DNA from: Ulota crispa
Taxonomy: Eukaryota; Streptophyta; Bryopsida; Orthotrichales; Orthotrichaceae
Length of the DNA stretch: 64,000 nucleotides
Assembly: GCA_963920765.1 (NCBI GenBank)
Contig: OY987247.1
Coordinates: 9,954,471-10,018,470, forward strand
Direction of reading: 5' to 3'
The notes beneath the pieces are model-generated. The model saw nothing but the letters and a program-made list of their open reading frames with translations. It made no database searches and was not told the origin of the DNA. Made by a program: the position numbers and the translations under genes. Positions 48,700 through 61,291 of the stretch are shown piece after piece (the first letter of the stretch is position 1; every line of letters begins with the position of its first letter).

Positions 48700-51600
48700 C
48701 AATTTTATGATCCATAGTTAAAATGACTTCCATTCAAATGTATTTTGTCATAGACTCTTGTGACTTGAATAAAGACAAATGTATTCCAAGCACTAAATAT
48801 CACACAATACTAGAATATTGTCTACCTAGTGACTTCTTTTATAGGATTTTAGTAAAATTTGCAAATCAAACTTTCACAATGTAAAGATGATAGAAAAATA
48901 ATGTAGACTAAACTTAATTCTTTTTGGCGTTTCAAAAAACATACAATGAAGTAGTATGTAGTCCATTTCAAATTAGATTTGAAAATAACAAACATCATTG
49001 ATGCATTTAAAGCTTTTAATCCAACTCACATGCCACAATGCCAAATCGGATTAGCATCATAAGGTGTAGGTTCACTAAATATGGTTTCAAAACTCTACAA
49101 ACAATGGAAGTAAAAGGAAAAGAAGGAAAAAATGAAATTATTGTTATGCTACCAGAGATAAATGTTGTTGCATATAGATATATATAAATTTTCACTTTTA
49201 AATCGCAAAGCTCCTCAAAGTGGATAAATAGAGATTTTAGAGGTCTTCAGCAAGGTTTTTTGTAGTCAAATTTGCTACAGTAAGATTTGCGTTTAACAAA
49301 TGCACTGCTGTCCCTCGCGATATGCTCCTCATAGGAGATTGCACGTAGCAATGCTACAGTACAAAAAAAATCTCTGGTCTTCAGTGATCTATTTGTTGAA
49401 ATCTTTCATTGAAGTAGGATATCCTAATTTACCATAACTCTTTAAAAGAGCCAAATGTTATTACGTAAGTATTGCAAAATATGAAGGGGTGCTTAGAGCA
49501 CAAACTCAGATTAAAAATTTCCAATACAATTGTATGCCAACACCAAATTTAGAAATTTCTATGCTTGTAGCAATTAAGGATTTAGCAATTGAATCAAATA
49601 TTATGTTGGTAAGATTTGTGTTTTTCTAAAAATGTGCAACTAAATTTTATTATTTGGCAACAAAATTAGACAGATACATTTGAGAAACAAAAGATGACGT
49701 AGTTGGTAAAATTAACACTTTTTATCTATAAATTCATTACCATCACCATCTTTGTAACCTTTTAAACTAATGTTTACTCATTCTTAATAAGTGGGAACGT
49801 CATTGACCTTCACTTGGAAAAATGGCAATGTTGTATTCTAATTCTACTATGGATACTTGAATTTCACTTAATATATGCTTAAATGCCTTAATAGGATAGG
49901 TTTTCCAATTTACTCAATTTTAACAAAATCACAAAAATTAAGAGGCATAAATCGGATTGTCATTGATATTAGCAAAAATTGGGTGCATTTTAATATTTGG
50001 TGGATGATACTAGCTAGTTCTAAAAACAAATCAATTCATTCAAACTAACAATGGAAAGAAGCCAATAATTTTGGAAAGACTCTCTAGACCTTGCCTTCAA
50101 ATTCTCTTTCTAAATGCCTAGTAAAAGGTGATTTTAGAGCATTGAAAGTAGAGTTGAAATATAGGGTCAAGAGATTCCAATTATGACTTGCCATTTTTGT
50201 GATATAGTTCAGCCTTGACCACATCATGGATGTAATTTGATCTTTTCCATTGTGGAGTAGTGATGATATTAAACAAGCTAAAGGTGCAACCTTTTTGCAC
50301 ATGCAACAATTGAAATATGAATCATGTTGAAAAAACCAAGAATCTACTTGAAATGGTGATAAGACAATTTCTATTGGAGCAAGAGGACCTTCCAAATTTT
50401 GCTCCCAAAATTTACAATAGTGTTTGGCAAACCACAAGGAACTTGTATTTCTCCCAAATTTTATAATGGTCTTTGGCAAATCATAAGGAACCTATATTTC
50501 TCCCAAAAAAAGAATTCTTTAAAAAACTGACATTTGTAAAAACAATAAAAGACAACATAATCTAATTTCAAAGCATCATCAAATGAACTTGCATTTTGGC
50601 TTGACAACAAGTTTCATTTGGTATGGCCTTCTTTGTAACAAAAACTTGAATCCAATAAAGCTTGTATGTAGCTTGTAATCATTGTGTAATTATACATTTT
50701 GAAACCCTTGCTTGACAATTTAAAAAGTCTTGCAAAGCCCTCCAAGAGGCTCAATATATGATAATCAACAACACCATTGCAAAAAACTTATTTCAAAAGG
50801 GTATAGAGGAAACACTTTCCTAGCAAAGAAATGTAGCAAATTTGTTCAATTTATAAAACATTTCACAAGAATCCATCTAGATTGATAGACAAAGGGCTCA
50901 AGCTTCTAGAGAGCCAGTTGCAACTCACTACAATGAGAATGTACCAAATTTGAATATGTAGGTTCTTGGATATTGGGAAATATTCCAATGTTTTGTATAT
51001 TATTTCAACAATGACATTTAAGTAAATATAGATTATGTAAACAAACCAAAATTGTACAAGGTCATGGTGACCTAGGAATCATGATACCATGCACATCTTT
51101 TAGAATTAGGCTTTCTAACAAAAAAAAACTAAATTTGCTACCAAGAAATTCCTTGATACACTCTATATGGACAAAGATTGGCAATGTAAATGAACCAAGG
51201 TTAACAAAAACTTTCAATTTTCTATGGTCTACAACAAAATTCTCAAAATTTAACTTCCAAATTGTCCAAAATTAGTCAAATATGGCATTTGACCAAATTC
51301 ATGTTTCTTTTACATAGTAAATAGTAGAGTTTGCAATATAAATACAATTATGTTTATTTTTAAAATTTTAAGTAAAAAGTCTATCTATTTTCCAAACAAA
51401 AACCAAGATCCAAAATAGATGACAAATATATTATCTTTAACCCTAATACACATAAAACAAGATCTCTTTTGAACTATTTACTGGCAAGCATGTAATTGAC
51501 TTTAATAATATGTACAAAGTATGGCAATGTTTTCTTCCTAATATCAACTACAATTGTCTCATAATTGTGCAACTCCTATATTATTCCTCTCATTTATCTT

Positions 51601-51817
51601 TGAGCTTTGGTTACTTTGCATTCCATAAAAAATCAGGTTTAAGCTAGCAAATCATTTGAGTCTTGCTAGTAATAAAAAGAAAACTAATTCTATAATTTCT
51701 CAATATTTAAGTTAAATCTCACCTTTGCTAATTCCTTCACGTTCCTTGGTGAAAGACATTGTTGGATGCCGATATGATGTGGATTACATAAGGAGACCCT
51801 CTTTATACAAAATATTT
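48700..51817. other. AT-rich intergenic stretch with one small foldback
   Basis: At 49256-49371 arms of TTTTTTGTA and TGCTACAG type pair around a GC-richer centre (CTGTCCCTCGCGATATG), probably another MITE. Elsewhere I see no gene. The 131-codon open frame at 50084-50479 (minus) has no recognisable motif. Confidence 0.4.
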
Positions 51818-52168
51818 TTAACTCTTAAACGGAGCCCGGTTAGAGTACTTTCACTGTTCATATCAATGCCCAACAATTACAATATAATTTCCTAAAGTTG
51901 TAAGAGTCAACAATGTATGGTGCCCTCACAAAAATTGTAAAAATGGCAACTTGGGACTTAACACCGTGTTTTTGAATCTTATCACAATTTGGGTTACCTA
52001 AAAATATGAATGCATCTGATGAAATAATTTTTTGTCTTCCATGATGAACCATGTTGTTATGATCACTTTTGAAAAAAAACCAGACGGAAAGCAATTTTTT
52101 TATGTAACACATAATCTTTTTTTAGAGATGGATGACGTTTTTTGTCCTCCTTGACGTTTAGGGGTTAA
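51818..52168. mobile_element. TTAA piggyBac-like element, 351 bp
   Basis: The left end is TTAA then CTCTTAAACGGAGCC. The right end is CTTGACGTTTAGGGG then TTAA. The terminal match is partial. The middle matches 19945-20090, which supports a repeat family. Confidence 0.55.
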
Positions 52169-52283
52169 GAACCCCACCTTGAATTTAGAAAAGATAGTAA
52201 CAAGTGCACCTTAGAAATAAATTAAAGCTCAAAATTTGTACAAATATTACTAGAGATTAGACAATGCAATTTATAGCATTGCC

Positions 52284-52530
52284 TTAACCCCTGAGCGCCC
52301 AAAGTTATTTCACTAAAATCCATACCCTTGTGTACTTAGTCAATATAAGTATTACCTAAGTAGAGTCAAATAGTTTGAATTTTTTTTAGTGGTAGTAGAC
52401 ACGTGCCTGGAGGTACATGAAAAAGTACAAGTCCTTTGACTTTACCATTAAGAAGAGGATAAGAGTCAAACATGCACATCTTAAAAACCTGAGTGACCAC
52501 ATTTGGGCTCCTGGGACGCTAAGGGGTTAA
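52284..52530. mobile_element. TTAA piggyBac-like MITE, 247 bp
   Basis: The left end is TTAA then CCCCTGAGCGCCCAAAG. The right end is GGGACGCTAAGGGG then TTAA, pairing at 11 of 13 positions. The GAGCGCC inner part recalls the TTAACCCTTTGCGTGCC-like ends known from animal piggyBac elements. No open frame. Confidence 0.7.
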
Positions 52531-53839
52531 GCAAGCCTTCAATGGCTATTATAAATTTGGGATTTGACACCAAAGTACACTACACTAAATAGTGCATCTA
52601 GGGTGCCTCAACAATTAGGTTGCCTTACCTTGAAATTTGGAAAGTTACCTCATGCCTCCTTGCTTGTCACTTGAAGACATATGCAACTCTCTAGATAATA
52701 CTAGGGTTTCAAATGGTTCCGGCTAGGACAATACTAGTTTCTCTTTCCACAATATTGTTGTTGTCATGTCCTTTACAATTTATTTACTGTAATAATTATT
52801 GATGAGACTACTGCAATATTGGTAAGTATTTATGTAGCATAAAATGAGGCAATCTAAATGCACTAACTTATCTAGTGTACAAAATTCATTTCGGAAACAA
52901 AGCTGCCACATGTCAGACTTGAGTTAAGTCACCTATGACAAAGAAAATCCCACGAGGGCCATAAGGATTGTCCTTTGTCCCAGGAGGCCAGGACTTCATA
53001 CACAACTGTTTTTTTCGCAAAATTAAGCAGAAATAATAATTGATAGATAAGCGATTGAGGTGATGCCAGGTCTATACTACAGAATTTGGAAATAAGTAGT
53101 TAAAAATGATGTAAGAGATGATGCCTTTAATCGCTATACACCCAAAGTGGAATTATAATAAACAAGCCTCCAAGGGCCATTTGAACACTTAATTGGCCTA
53201 GTTTTGCGAGAGACTAAAGAAAACTTGCAGCCCTGCTAAGTACGTTAAGTAATTTACGTGAGGAATCGTCCTTCCTCACATAAGTTAAAAATCACCTTAC
53301 ACAGGGCATCATGAAACCAAGCCTGCAGAAGTTCTTTATTAGGATTCAGAAAAACTGGAAGGCTGGTTTTTGCAGCGTTTAAATCTGAAATTCATACAAC
53401 TGTGCTCGCCCATCTATTGGGCGTTGCTTGTCGACATACCAATGGAGGTTTTGAAGAGGTATTTGAGAAGGCATTCAATGAAATGACCGATTTTGTTTAC
53501 AAATAAAATATATACACAGCTGAAGACTTTCGATAGAACCACGTTTGGCAGTATTACTTTCTAGGCGCATGAAATAGCTGCCAAAATCCAACCTTGAACA
53601 CCTTGAACAAGCAGAAAGCGGCTAATTCTCATAAAAGTGACGACTTCGTACCAAGTGCTTTAAAACACTAGCTTCAAAAGGAATTGTGAAGCTGAGATGG
53701 ACACACCTGTGTGGTTTTACTCACTGGCAGAGTATTAACTTAGCTAATGACCATAGCGCTGGATAGTTAAGTTGATCCATTTCTTTAGATTAGAGAGTGA
53801 ATGAAATATTCACTCTTAATCAGAGTTAATTATAGGTGG
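52531..53839. other. Intergenic, downstream of gene B
   Basis: Contains the likely 3' UTR of gene B near its right edge and a small inverted repeat at 53257-53290 (CGTGAGGA / TTCCTCAC). No further gene recognised. Confidence 0.35.
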
Positions 53840-56800
53840 TCACCACTTCTGCCATTGCTCTACATCAGCTCCCTCATCAAAACCACTTGTTGAAACCATA
53901 ACCTGCATGTCCATTTGCTTGGTGTACTTGTCTTTCCTTCGTTTATCAAATTCAGACCAACCGTCCAACTGCAAATACAATGGGAACAACGAGTACTCTT
54001 TCGTCATAGTGGATATGAGGTACTACACCCGAAATTATAAGTACTGTGGGCTCGAATTTACTAGGCCACTAATATTATGGGTAGGCAGCATCAACAGAAC
54101 CGACAGATATTGCGAATTTTGGAGTAGTTCTGATTAGAAAATTCTTAATTACATTTTATGGCTCAAAATGAATCATTAATTGCCTAGAACTACATCTTGT
54201 ATTGGATCCTCACAAATAAAATCACTGTGATTGGATTCAGAGAGTTACCTCACGAAGATCATCCATTGTAAGCTCATTTGAATGCAAGGAAAGTGTTTGC
54301 AGCTGAGCACATTTCTGTAAGATCTCAGGAGGGAAGTCCTTCAACTGATTGCTATCCAAAAAAAGTCTCTGCTTATAAACCAACCTCATAAAGCATTAGA
54401 AAGGCAGTCGTATAAAGGAAACCAAACAAGGAAATTGCCAAAATCGGAAATAAGGGAAGGTGTCAAAACTGAAGAGAATAGAAGTTACCCAAGAAGTTAT
54501 TCGAGAAGTTACTATAAGCCTAGAGAAAAACAACTAAGGATTCTAACTGCAAGCAGGATATTATTATCCTGTACTCAGTCGTGGTCGTTTTTCATGTTCA
54601 ATAGTTCTTACAGAGTGGCTCTTCAAGTTGACATGAGCTAACCAACAGGCAACTTAATACAAGGTAAGAGATGTACCTTCAAAAAAATTATCTGACTCCA
54701 GGATGCAGGTACGGACATCAGGCGATTCCCAGTCAAGTTTATCTGCATCAGAAGCAAAATTGAAGATTAGCAATGAATCATACAATCTCAGTAAAGACTG
54801 GAACATAAAACGTACTAGAGGGAATGTGAGTCAAATTTCTTCACCTCCGAAAGCTGTAAACATCTACCGAGGCTTGCGGATACATCCTGAATGCTGCACA
54901 AATAACCATAACCAAATTAGTAAGCAGCGACAAAGGACCTGGGTGCATTTCATATTTAGCAATGAGAATCATATCCGAATCAACTGGAGCTCAGCGTACA
55001 GAGTGCATTCTGGTACATACCATCCTTTAAAAGTCCAGATCAATCGTACTCACCAATTGTAACTCAGATCAAGCTTTTCGAGTAATATTAAGTTGCCAAT
55101 TTCATCGGGAACAGATGTCAATTTGTTGTTTGAAGCATTAAAGCATCTCAGAGAAGTGAGCAATCCAATCTCGGGAGGAATGGTAGTCAATCTGGCACGC
55201 ACATAGTCAGGAGTCAATTGAAAACCAACTAACTGTCTCAGCGGCCAAGGTATGGTGTTGACCTCAAATATAAAGAGAGGATTAGATTTAGGAAGAAATA
55301 AAATCTTAGTATATTAGCAACCTCCTGAGATGCAATCGCTTCATGCCTCAGTATTAAAAACTATTGAGATATACAGATAAAACGATAAAACATGAAGAAA
55401 AGAAGGTACTGACAAGTTGTGATCAAGGGCTAGTACAGAGAGCTGGCTCAGTGAGGACAAGCTTTGCCAACTGAAAGTCTCACTTCCTAATTGGTTGCCC
55501 GACAAACGCAATCTCTACAGGACCACCATGTACACGTAACAAAAATTCAGAGGCTTAGCAAAGGATGAAAATAGATACAGTACACATGTACTAAAACAAG
55601 AAATGTAAACACCGTTTCACACAGAATATAAAAGATTCAGAAAGCAAGACCAACTACATATGATCTACGATCATAAGGATCTCGAGACAAACAGAGGGCA
55701 TTGTTTGCATACTTGCAAATTCGTCAAACTCTTGATATCAGAAGGGAAGGCCGATAAGCAGTTCCCACCAAGATCCAATACCCGCGCAGTAGACTTTAAA
55801 GACCAAACTGTAGCTGGAACTTTCTATATGCCCCTTGCAGCCATACACACCTGAGGATTAGTTAGGGTTGAAAAAAAGGGCCAACAACGAGGAACTGAAC
55901 ATAGAGGTTGCTGGTTGGGAAGTGGTAGACGATAATTCATGTCTACATGTCTGAACACTTTGCAATTTGGAAGTCATAATAACTAAGTTCATAAACTAAC
56001 TAATGGAAAATCGCTGATCACGGCTTGCTTCCGGATGCATTCTCATGTGTGGATCATAGAAACTAGCATGTAAGCAAAAAGGAGAGTGGGATCAATTCTT
56101 CACACCTGTAACTCACTATCTCGAAGAGAAACTACACCAGTCAGTTTCCAAGCCTTCGCTCTGCTCTCGTCAACTTGCATGGGCTTCAAAGAAATCGTCT
56201 TGAATGGTGTAGTGCTGCTCTTGACTGGGGAAGTCTTCCTCTTGGTTGGTGACGCACTTCTAACAGGAAACTGCAGCCATGCAGCACGGGGGCTTGAACA
56301 CATGAATCATGCACAAATCACAGGCTTTGATCTGTTCACACATATCCATAGGCTTATATCGTTCGGGTCCATATACTACAAAATACTCCTGTGCAAGCAG
56401 CATCCATTCACAGGAGAAGATTATAAACTCAGAACATACCCTGCTCTGAAAGCCTTGCGCAGCCATCAGCATGATCTTGGAGCCATTTGTTAAACGAGCA
56501 TTCTTCAGCGTCAATTCTGGTGTCAAAACCTTCCCTGCATAGATGTCAAACTTTGATCATTCCATATAGCCAAATTGAACCGTAAACCTCAGAAATTACT
56601 TGGAGGGCTAAAACTCGCAAAGGTGTTGATTTCAGATGCTTTGGAGCCAAACAAAAACCCTCTTTTATTTTCCACTATCCTCGGATTCATCATCCCTTTG
56701 AAGTTTATGTAAAATAACCTATTTCAAGTGAGATACGAATGGTTTAACTTTGAACCTTTGCATGGGACTCAAAAGAACTTCAACAATCCGTAGATTCGTA

Positions 56801-57508
56801 GGTTCTAGCTCAATCATAAATCAAAACATTTCATCCTGAGCTTGTGAAATGCATGTTTCGATATATGTGTTTCAAAACAATTCATTTAAAATCTTCTCGT
56901 CCATCTCATTCAAAGAAAAACTAAACATTAGTTTCGCATCAATTTTTGACGGCTCACTAAGCGACAGACAAATCCTATAAAGCAAGGTTTCTGACATCGT
57001 TTCGGTATCAAGGACAAACTTTGTATAAACATGAGGAAACAAAAAAGGTGAAAACGACACTCAAAAACGAGAAAAATGCAAGGATTGATCCCAGAAATTA
57101 ACAACTAAGATAAGGACTATAAATACATGAATCTTCAATTAACGATGAAGCGATATAGGAAATTGGTTTAAAGTTAACCAAAGTGTCCAATTCTGAACTG
57201 CAATCAATATTGAGATAATTTAAATGCATTTTCACTAAAGAGGTTTATTATAAAGATGAAAAACTGCAATTCTCACTAAAGCCTCACTCCAGAACAATAA
57301 AAAAAAAAAACACTTTCACAAACATGATCGAATCTGTATAAAAATCACCTTTAAAAATCAGCTTCTGAACACGAGGCAGCACGTCAGTAGCTGTCTGCAG
57401 CTGCTGCATCAGATCGCTCACTTTGGACGACGCCGGCAGCGTTATCGCAATGCTCGTCGCTCCAAACTTGATCGTAAGATTTGTCGATTCACTACTCGCC
57501 TTCTCCAT
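53840..57508 (-). CDS. Gene B: ubiquitin-like and leucine-rich-repeat protein (At2g30105 family), 10 exons
   Basis: Exons (minus strand, in order): 57508-57349, 56534-56440, 56270-56106, 55823-55713, 55514-55414, 55191-55054, 54893-54845, 54742-54677, 54368-54249, 53968-53840. All junctions are GT-AG with phase kept. The total is 1134 bp, 377 residues plus stop, close to the plant family length. Residues 9-80 form a ubiquitin-like domain (FGATSIAITLPASSKVSDL, VQKLIFKGKVL, KIMLMAAQG). A linker follows with RAKAWKLTGVVSLRD. About seven leucine-rich repeats span 155-325 (VLDLGGNCL, LTTIPPEIGLLTSL, KLTSVPDEIGNL, RLFLDSNQLKDFP). The conserved tail is FDKRRKDKYTKQMD and FDEGAD. The start at 57508 is chosen because the ubiquitin-like domain begins at once and the upstream open frame looks like UTR. 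The role is unknown; by domains it is probably an adaptor for protein binding. Confidence 0.93.
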
Positions 57509-57819
57509 CTCGCGATTTTCTATCAAGTCTCTCGAGAAAAATGCTATCAGAACAAAGCGAGCGGATTGCACGGGAAAACGCTCTGAAAAAGTTTCTATTG
57601 AAATTGCAACGAATTCATGATCGGATCGCAAGCTTGGTCTGAACTCTGAAACCCTAAAACCCTGAGCTCTGCAATTTGGACATGAAAGGGTGATTACTGC
57701 AAAAAAACCAGTTTCGTCACGCAGTGTGAAACCTTCATTAATTGGGTCTGCAATGATCGTTGAGGGTGACGAAAAGGTACAACCTCTAAGCATAGCTATT
57801 TTTGGAAAAATTGGGGCTA

Positions 57820-57860
57820 GAATCTAATGTCTCTGGAGAAGAGTTGAAAAATATATCCGC
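57820..57860 (-). promoter_or_regulatory. Weak TATA candidate for gene B
   Basis: On the minus strand GGATATATTTTT lies at about 57847-57858, roughly 340 bp upstream of the start codon. This would give a long TC-rich 5' UTR. The assignment rests on motif and position only. Confidence 0.25.
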
Positions 57861-58103
57861 TAGAATTTTGAACCATTTGTGTACTTCTATAAATTAAATC
57901 TGTTTTGAATACCTCACTTTCAAATTACTACAACTTCTGTTTTTATTTTATGACTTTGAATTATTTGCATGTTCTCTAAAAGGCATGCTTTAAAGGTAAA
58001 CTCCAAACCGGCTTAAATGGATGTACCAAAGTTTCAGGTCCAATTGGTTTCTGAAAACCTCTTCAACAAATGGCATCGCTGACGTGGCATTCTATGACCA
58101 ATT

Positions 58104-58503
58104 CATTAGGGGTAGGCTAGGGAGACACCCCTTAGTTGATAGGGAGACATCCCTATAGTCCAACACTCTATTGTTACATCAAAATAAGAAATAAAATCAA
58201 AACAATATTTTAGGGCACATTTGTATCTGCAAGCGTTTATAAACATACAATAAATATGTCTCATTTGTAACATGATCAAGAGTTAAACTTACAAACAAAA
58301 AGAATGACTAGTTTTAATTCTTGACCATGTCACAAATGAAACATATTTGTTATATGTTTGCAACCCTTGTAAATGCAAATGTGTGCTAAAATATTGTTTT
58401 GGTTTTATTTCATATTTCAACGCAATAATAATCTCAACTTTAATAGGTTGGGCTCTACGGGTGGCTCCCTAGCAACTTGGGGGTGTCTCCTTAGTCATTC
58501 CCT
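58104..58503. mobile_element. Foldback element, about 400 bp
   Basis: The arms contain GGGAGACACCCC on the left and GGGGGTGTCTCC on the right, with CTAGGGAG against CTCCCTAG. Longer arms then pair: ATGTCTCATTTGTAACATG against a CATGTCACAAATGAAACAT-like strand, and AAAATATTGTTTTGG against CAAAACAATATTTT. The centre is near 58300. Confidence 0.75.
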
Positions 58504-58815
58504 TCATTACCAGGCAGTCAATATGTGTATACACAATGTCATTTTTACTCTAAAAAAATCCGTACATTTTTTTAAATTAAAAATTGAGTCTCTCATGGCA
58601 TTTTTAATAAATGGGAATATTTTTGTTTATTTCAAACTAAAAATGTGTATTAGGGTGTATGACATGTTTAAAAATTTATGAATTATTAATGTCTTGGATT
58701 CTCTACTTTCAAAGGAATTGTACCAACCCGTCAACTCTTGGGTTGTGAGAAGTCCAATTTAGTTACAAACAACTAGCAAGAACAAAAATCTAGTCTGGGT
58801 TTTGTTGCTGATTAT

Positions 58816-59056
58816 TTAACCTTTAAAGTTCTTTTGGGTTTACATGGTCAAATGGCTCAAAATTGACCTCTTTCAACAAAATGATTAGTGAATCAAACCT
58901 TTGAATTTTTTTCAATTTTTTAACCATAAGATCCATTTTGTCACTTGTTTATGTACATCCTCTCAAAAATTCAAACTTTGTTTAGGGTATACTTCATTAG
59001 ATTATAACACTCAAAGTAGGGTTAAAACTCTTTTTGAAGCTCCTTTTAGGGGTCAA
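58816..59056. mobile_element. Decayed TTAA piggyBac-like MITE, about 241 bp
   Basis: The left end is TTAA then CCTTTAAAGTTCTTTTGG. The right end is GCTCCTTTTAGGGG then TCAA. Ends and size fit the 240-bp class, but both are mutated. Confidence 0.4.
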
Positions 59057-59334
59057 TTATTTTTTTGGTAATTCAAAATGATATCTTTTGTTTTATGAAT
59101 TTCTTGTGCAATTTGAATTTCTAGTAGAGCATGAAGTTGGCTATATGCCTCAGAAATTTCAAGATCACCCAATGCTTAAAACATAATGGAAAAAAATTGA
59201 AAGCCGGAATTGCTTTGTTCAAATTGTCATTACACTAAAAACACTTCACCAAATAGATTCTTATAGAAACAAATCTCAATTACAATATCCGTATGGTGTA
59301 AACCTAGAACATCATGTGGAGTACTTGCTAAAGT

Positions 59335-59408
<74 letters not shown>

Positions 59409-59410
<2 letters not shown>

Positions 59411-60161
59411 GGATTGATATGTCTACCACACCCTTTCAAGTATTGTACCACACCCCCGGGGTAAATTTTAGATTTCTACCATCAAAAAGTTGAATTTGAG
59501 AATTGGGAATTCAAATTTGGACTTAGAGACTCTGATTTTGTTTAGAACCATTAAAAAGGTTGTAATTGAACAACACCCAATGAAAAAGCTTAGCTTGGGA
59601 GAAAAGTATTACTTTTACTTTTGTTTATAAAAAATAAAAGCTTTTGACTGGGTGTTGTTCAATTAGAACCTTTTTATGGTTCTAGACAAAATCACGGTCT
59701 CTAAGTCCAAATCTGAATTCCAAATTCTCAAATTAAATTATTTGATGGTAGAAATCTAAAATTTACCCNNNNNNNNNNNNNNNNNNNNNNNNNNNNNNNN
59801 NNNNNNNNNNNNNNNNNNNNNNNNNNNNNNNNNNNNNNNNNNNNNNNNNNNNNNNNNNNNNNNNNNNNNNNNNNNNNNNNNNNNNNNNNNNNNNNNNNNN
59901 NNNNNNNNNNNNNNNNNNNNNNNNNNNNNNNNNNNNNNNNNNNNNNNNNNNNNNNNNNNNNNNNNNNNTGTTTATAAAAAATAAAAGCTTTTGACTGGGT
60001 GTTGTTCAATTAGAACCTTTTTATGGTTCTAGACAAAATCACGGTCTCTAAGTCCAAATCTGAATTCCAAATTCTCAAATTAAATTATTTGATGGTAGAA
60101 ATCTAAAATTTACCCCGAGGTGTGGTACAATACTTGAAAAGGTGTGGTAGACATATCAATC

Positions 60162-60163
<2 letters not shown>
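59409..60163. mobile_element. Foldback element with arms of about 190 bp, broken by an assembly gap
   Basis: The left end GGGGATTGATATGTCTACC pairs with the right end GGTAGACATATCAATCCC. Pairing continues inward (GTACCACACC, TAAATTTTAGATTTCTACCA, AGAACCAT, GAACAACACCCA). With the artefactual gap and duplicated block removed, the element is about 407 bp, with arms meeting near 59610-59625. Confidence 0.8.
59769..59968. other. Assembly gap of exactly 200 N with identical 147-bp flanks
   Basis: The 147 bp before the gap (59622-59768) are identical to the 147 bp after it (59969-60115), in the same orientation. A round 200 N is a placeholder length. The simplest reading is two overlapping contig ends that were scaffolded without being merged. 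Confidence 0.95.
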
Positions 60164-60228
<65 letters not shown>

Positions 60229-60231
<3 letters not shown>

Positions 60232-60575
60232 AATTGCTAAAGTCACACCCCCATGAGCATGTGTTTTGCAAGTTTATTGCTATTTTTTAAATTCAAGTGG
60301 TCCATCATTCATTCAATCAAGGCATTACCACTTTCTTGAAAAGAAGAGAAATAAAGGAATTATTTTTGTTGAACTTTTATTGCACCAATGCTAATTTTTT
60401 GATGTACTTTTTCTTTAAATATTTCAAAAATCCTTTAATTTTAGTTTCAAATTCAAGCACCTCCAATTTTTTTGAATATAGCATTAGAATATTAAATGTG
60501 AAACAAAAAAATTTATTCACATTTAAAAAATTTGCATTAAATTCTCATAGTTCATGCTTAAAGCACACACGAAAA
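60229..60575. mobile_element. TA-flanked inverted-repeat element, copy 2 (right end missing)
   Basis: Starts TA then GGGAATTGCTAAAG, immediately after the (TA)n tract, and matches 48284-48660 in the same orientation (CCATCATTCATTCAATCA, TTTCAAATTCAAGCACCTCC). Similarity fades before the expected CTTTAGCAATTCCC end. Confidence 0.65.
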
Positions 60576-60892
60576 GTAAAATAGAAGTTATTACACAATC
60601 AAGGAGAGTTGATTGCAAATTTTGCCCATTGACCAAGCCATGGTAAAGTGCTTTTGAACACCATTTGGGCAACACCCTTCCTAAATCCCTTTATTTTTCA
60701 AATTTTTTGAGAATGCCCATAATGACATCCAAATCACATTTGGACCATATCTCACTCATAATTAATTTAATTCCACTTTTTTTTTGAATATATGCAAGCT
60801 TTTCAATGTGAGCACACACAGCTTTATTTTCACAATCTTATCTTTTGTATTTACTTCAGAAATGCTTGCCCAGATATCTCAAAGCCCAATGT

Positions 60893-60918
60893 GGGCTGCA
60901 TGGTCCTTTACGGGTCAA
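60893..60918 (-). mobile_element. Single TTAA-type right end
   Basis: GGGCTGCATGGTCCTTTACG, then GG and TCAA. Its complement matches CCCCTAAAGGACC with one change, and the TTAA is mutated to TCAA on this side. No clear partner upstream. Confidence 0.4.
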
Positions 60919-61291
60919 TTGAAAGAAGTAATAATTTGTTTATCATGAAGTTATATCTGAATGTTGGTACAAAGAAGACATCCAACTAGTGGAAAAAACT
61001 TCGATTTTTATTTGAGAGGTTAAAATTGGAAGAAATAAGAGCCTCAATGATTTTGGGGAATTTGCACATGATCAGCTTTGATTAATTTCTTCATTAGAAT
61101 GCTCATTTTGATACAAGAAATTCCATTAAATTTCTTACTTTCCAAGTAATTGTTCAATAGGTTAACATGCTTTGCACACATCAAACCTAACAAAAATTCA
61201 GAATCATATTCGTTTTACTAGTGATTACATTTTATATCCGTATAATTTTTATATGTCATTCAAATGATAAAATTAGTGTTGAAAAGAAATG

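Larger units (their letters stand above)
59337..60228. repeat. Two (TA)n tracts flanking a foldback element
   Basis: TA runs occupy about 59337-59408 and 60164-60228. They probably represent one (TA)n target split by the insertion of the foldback between them. Confidence 0.85.

Noticed and set aside
57284-57793. 169-codon frame including sequence upstream of the gene B start
   Set aside because: The family starts just before the ubiquitin-like domain; the upstream part is not similar to anything recognised and the downstream part reads into the intron.
59230-59451. Open frame with a long Ile-Tyr repeat
   Set aside because: It is a translation of the (TA)n microsatellite; the one at 36805-37143 is the same kind.
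59728-60009. Open frame running through the N gap
   Set aside because: It consists mostly of unknown residues and crosses an assembly artefact.
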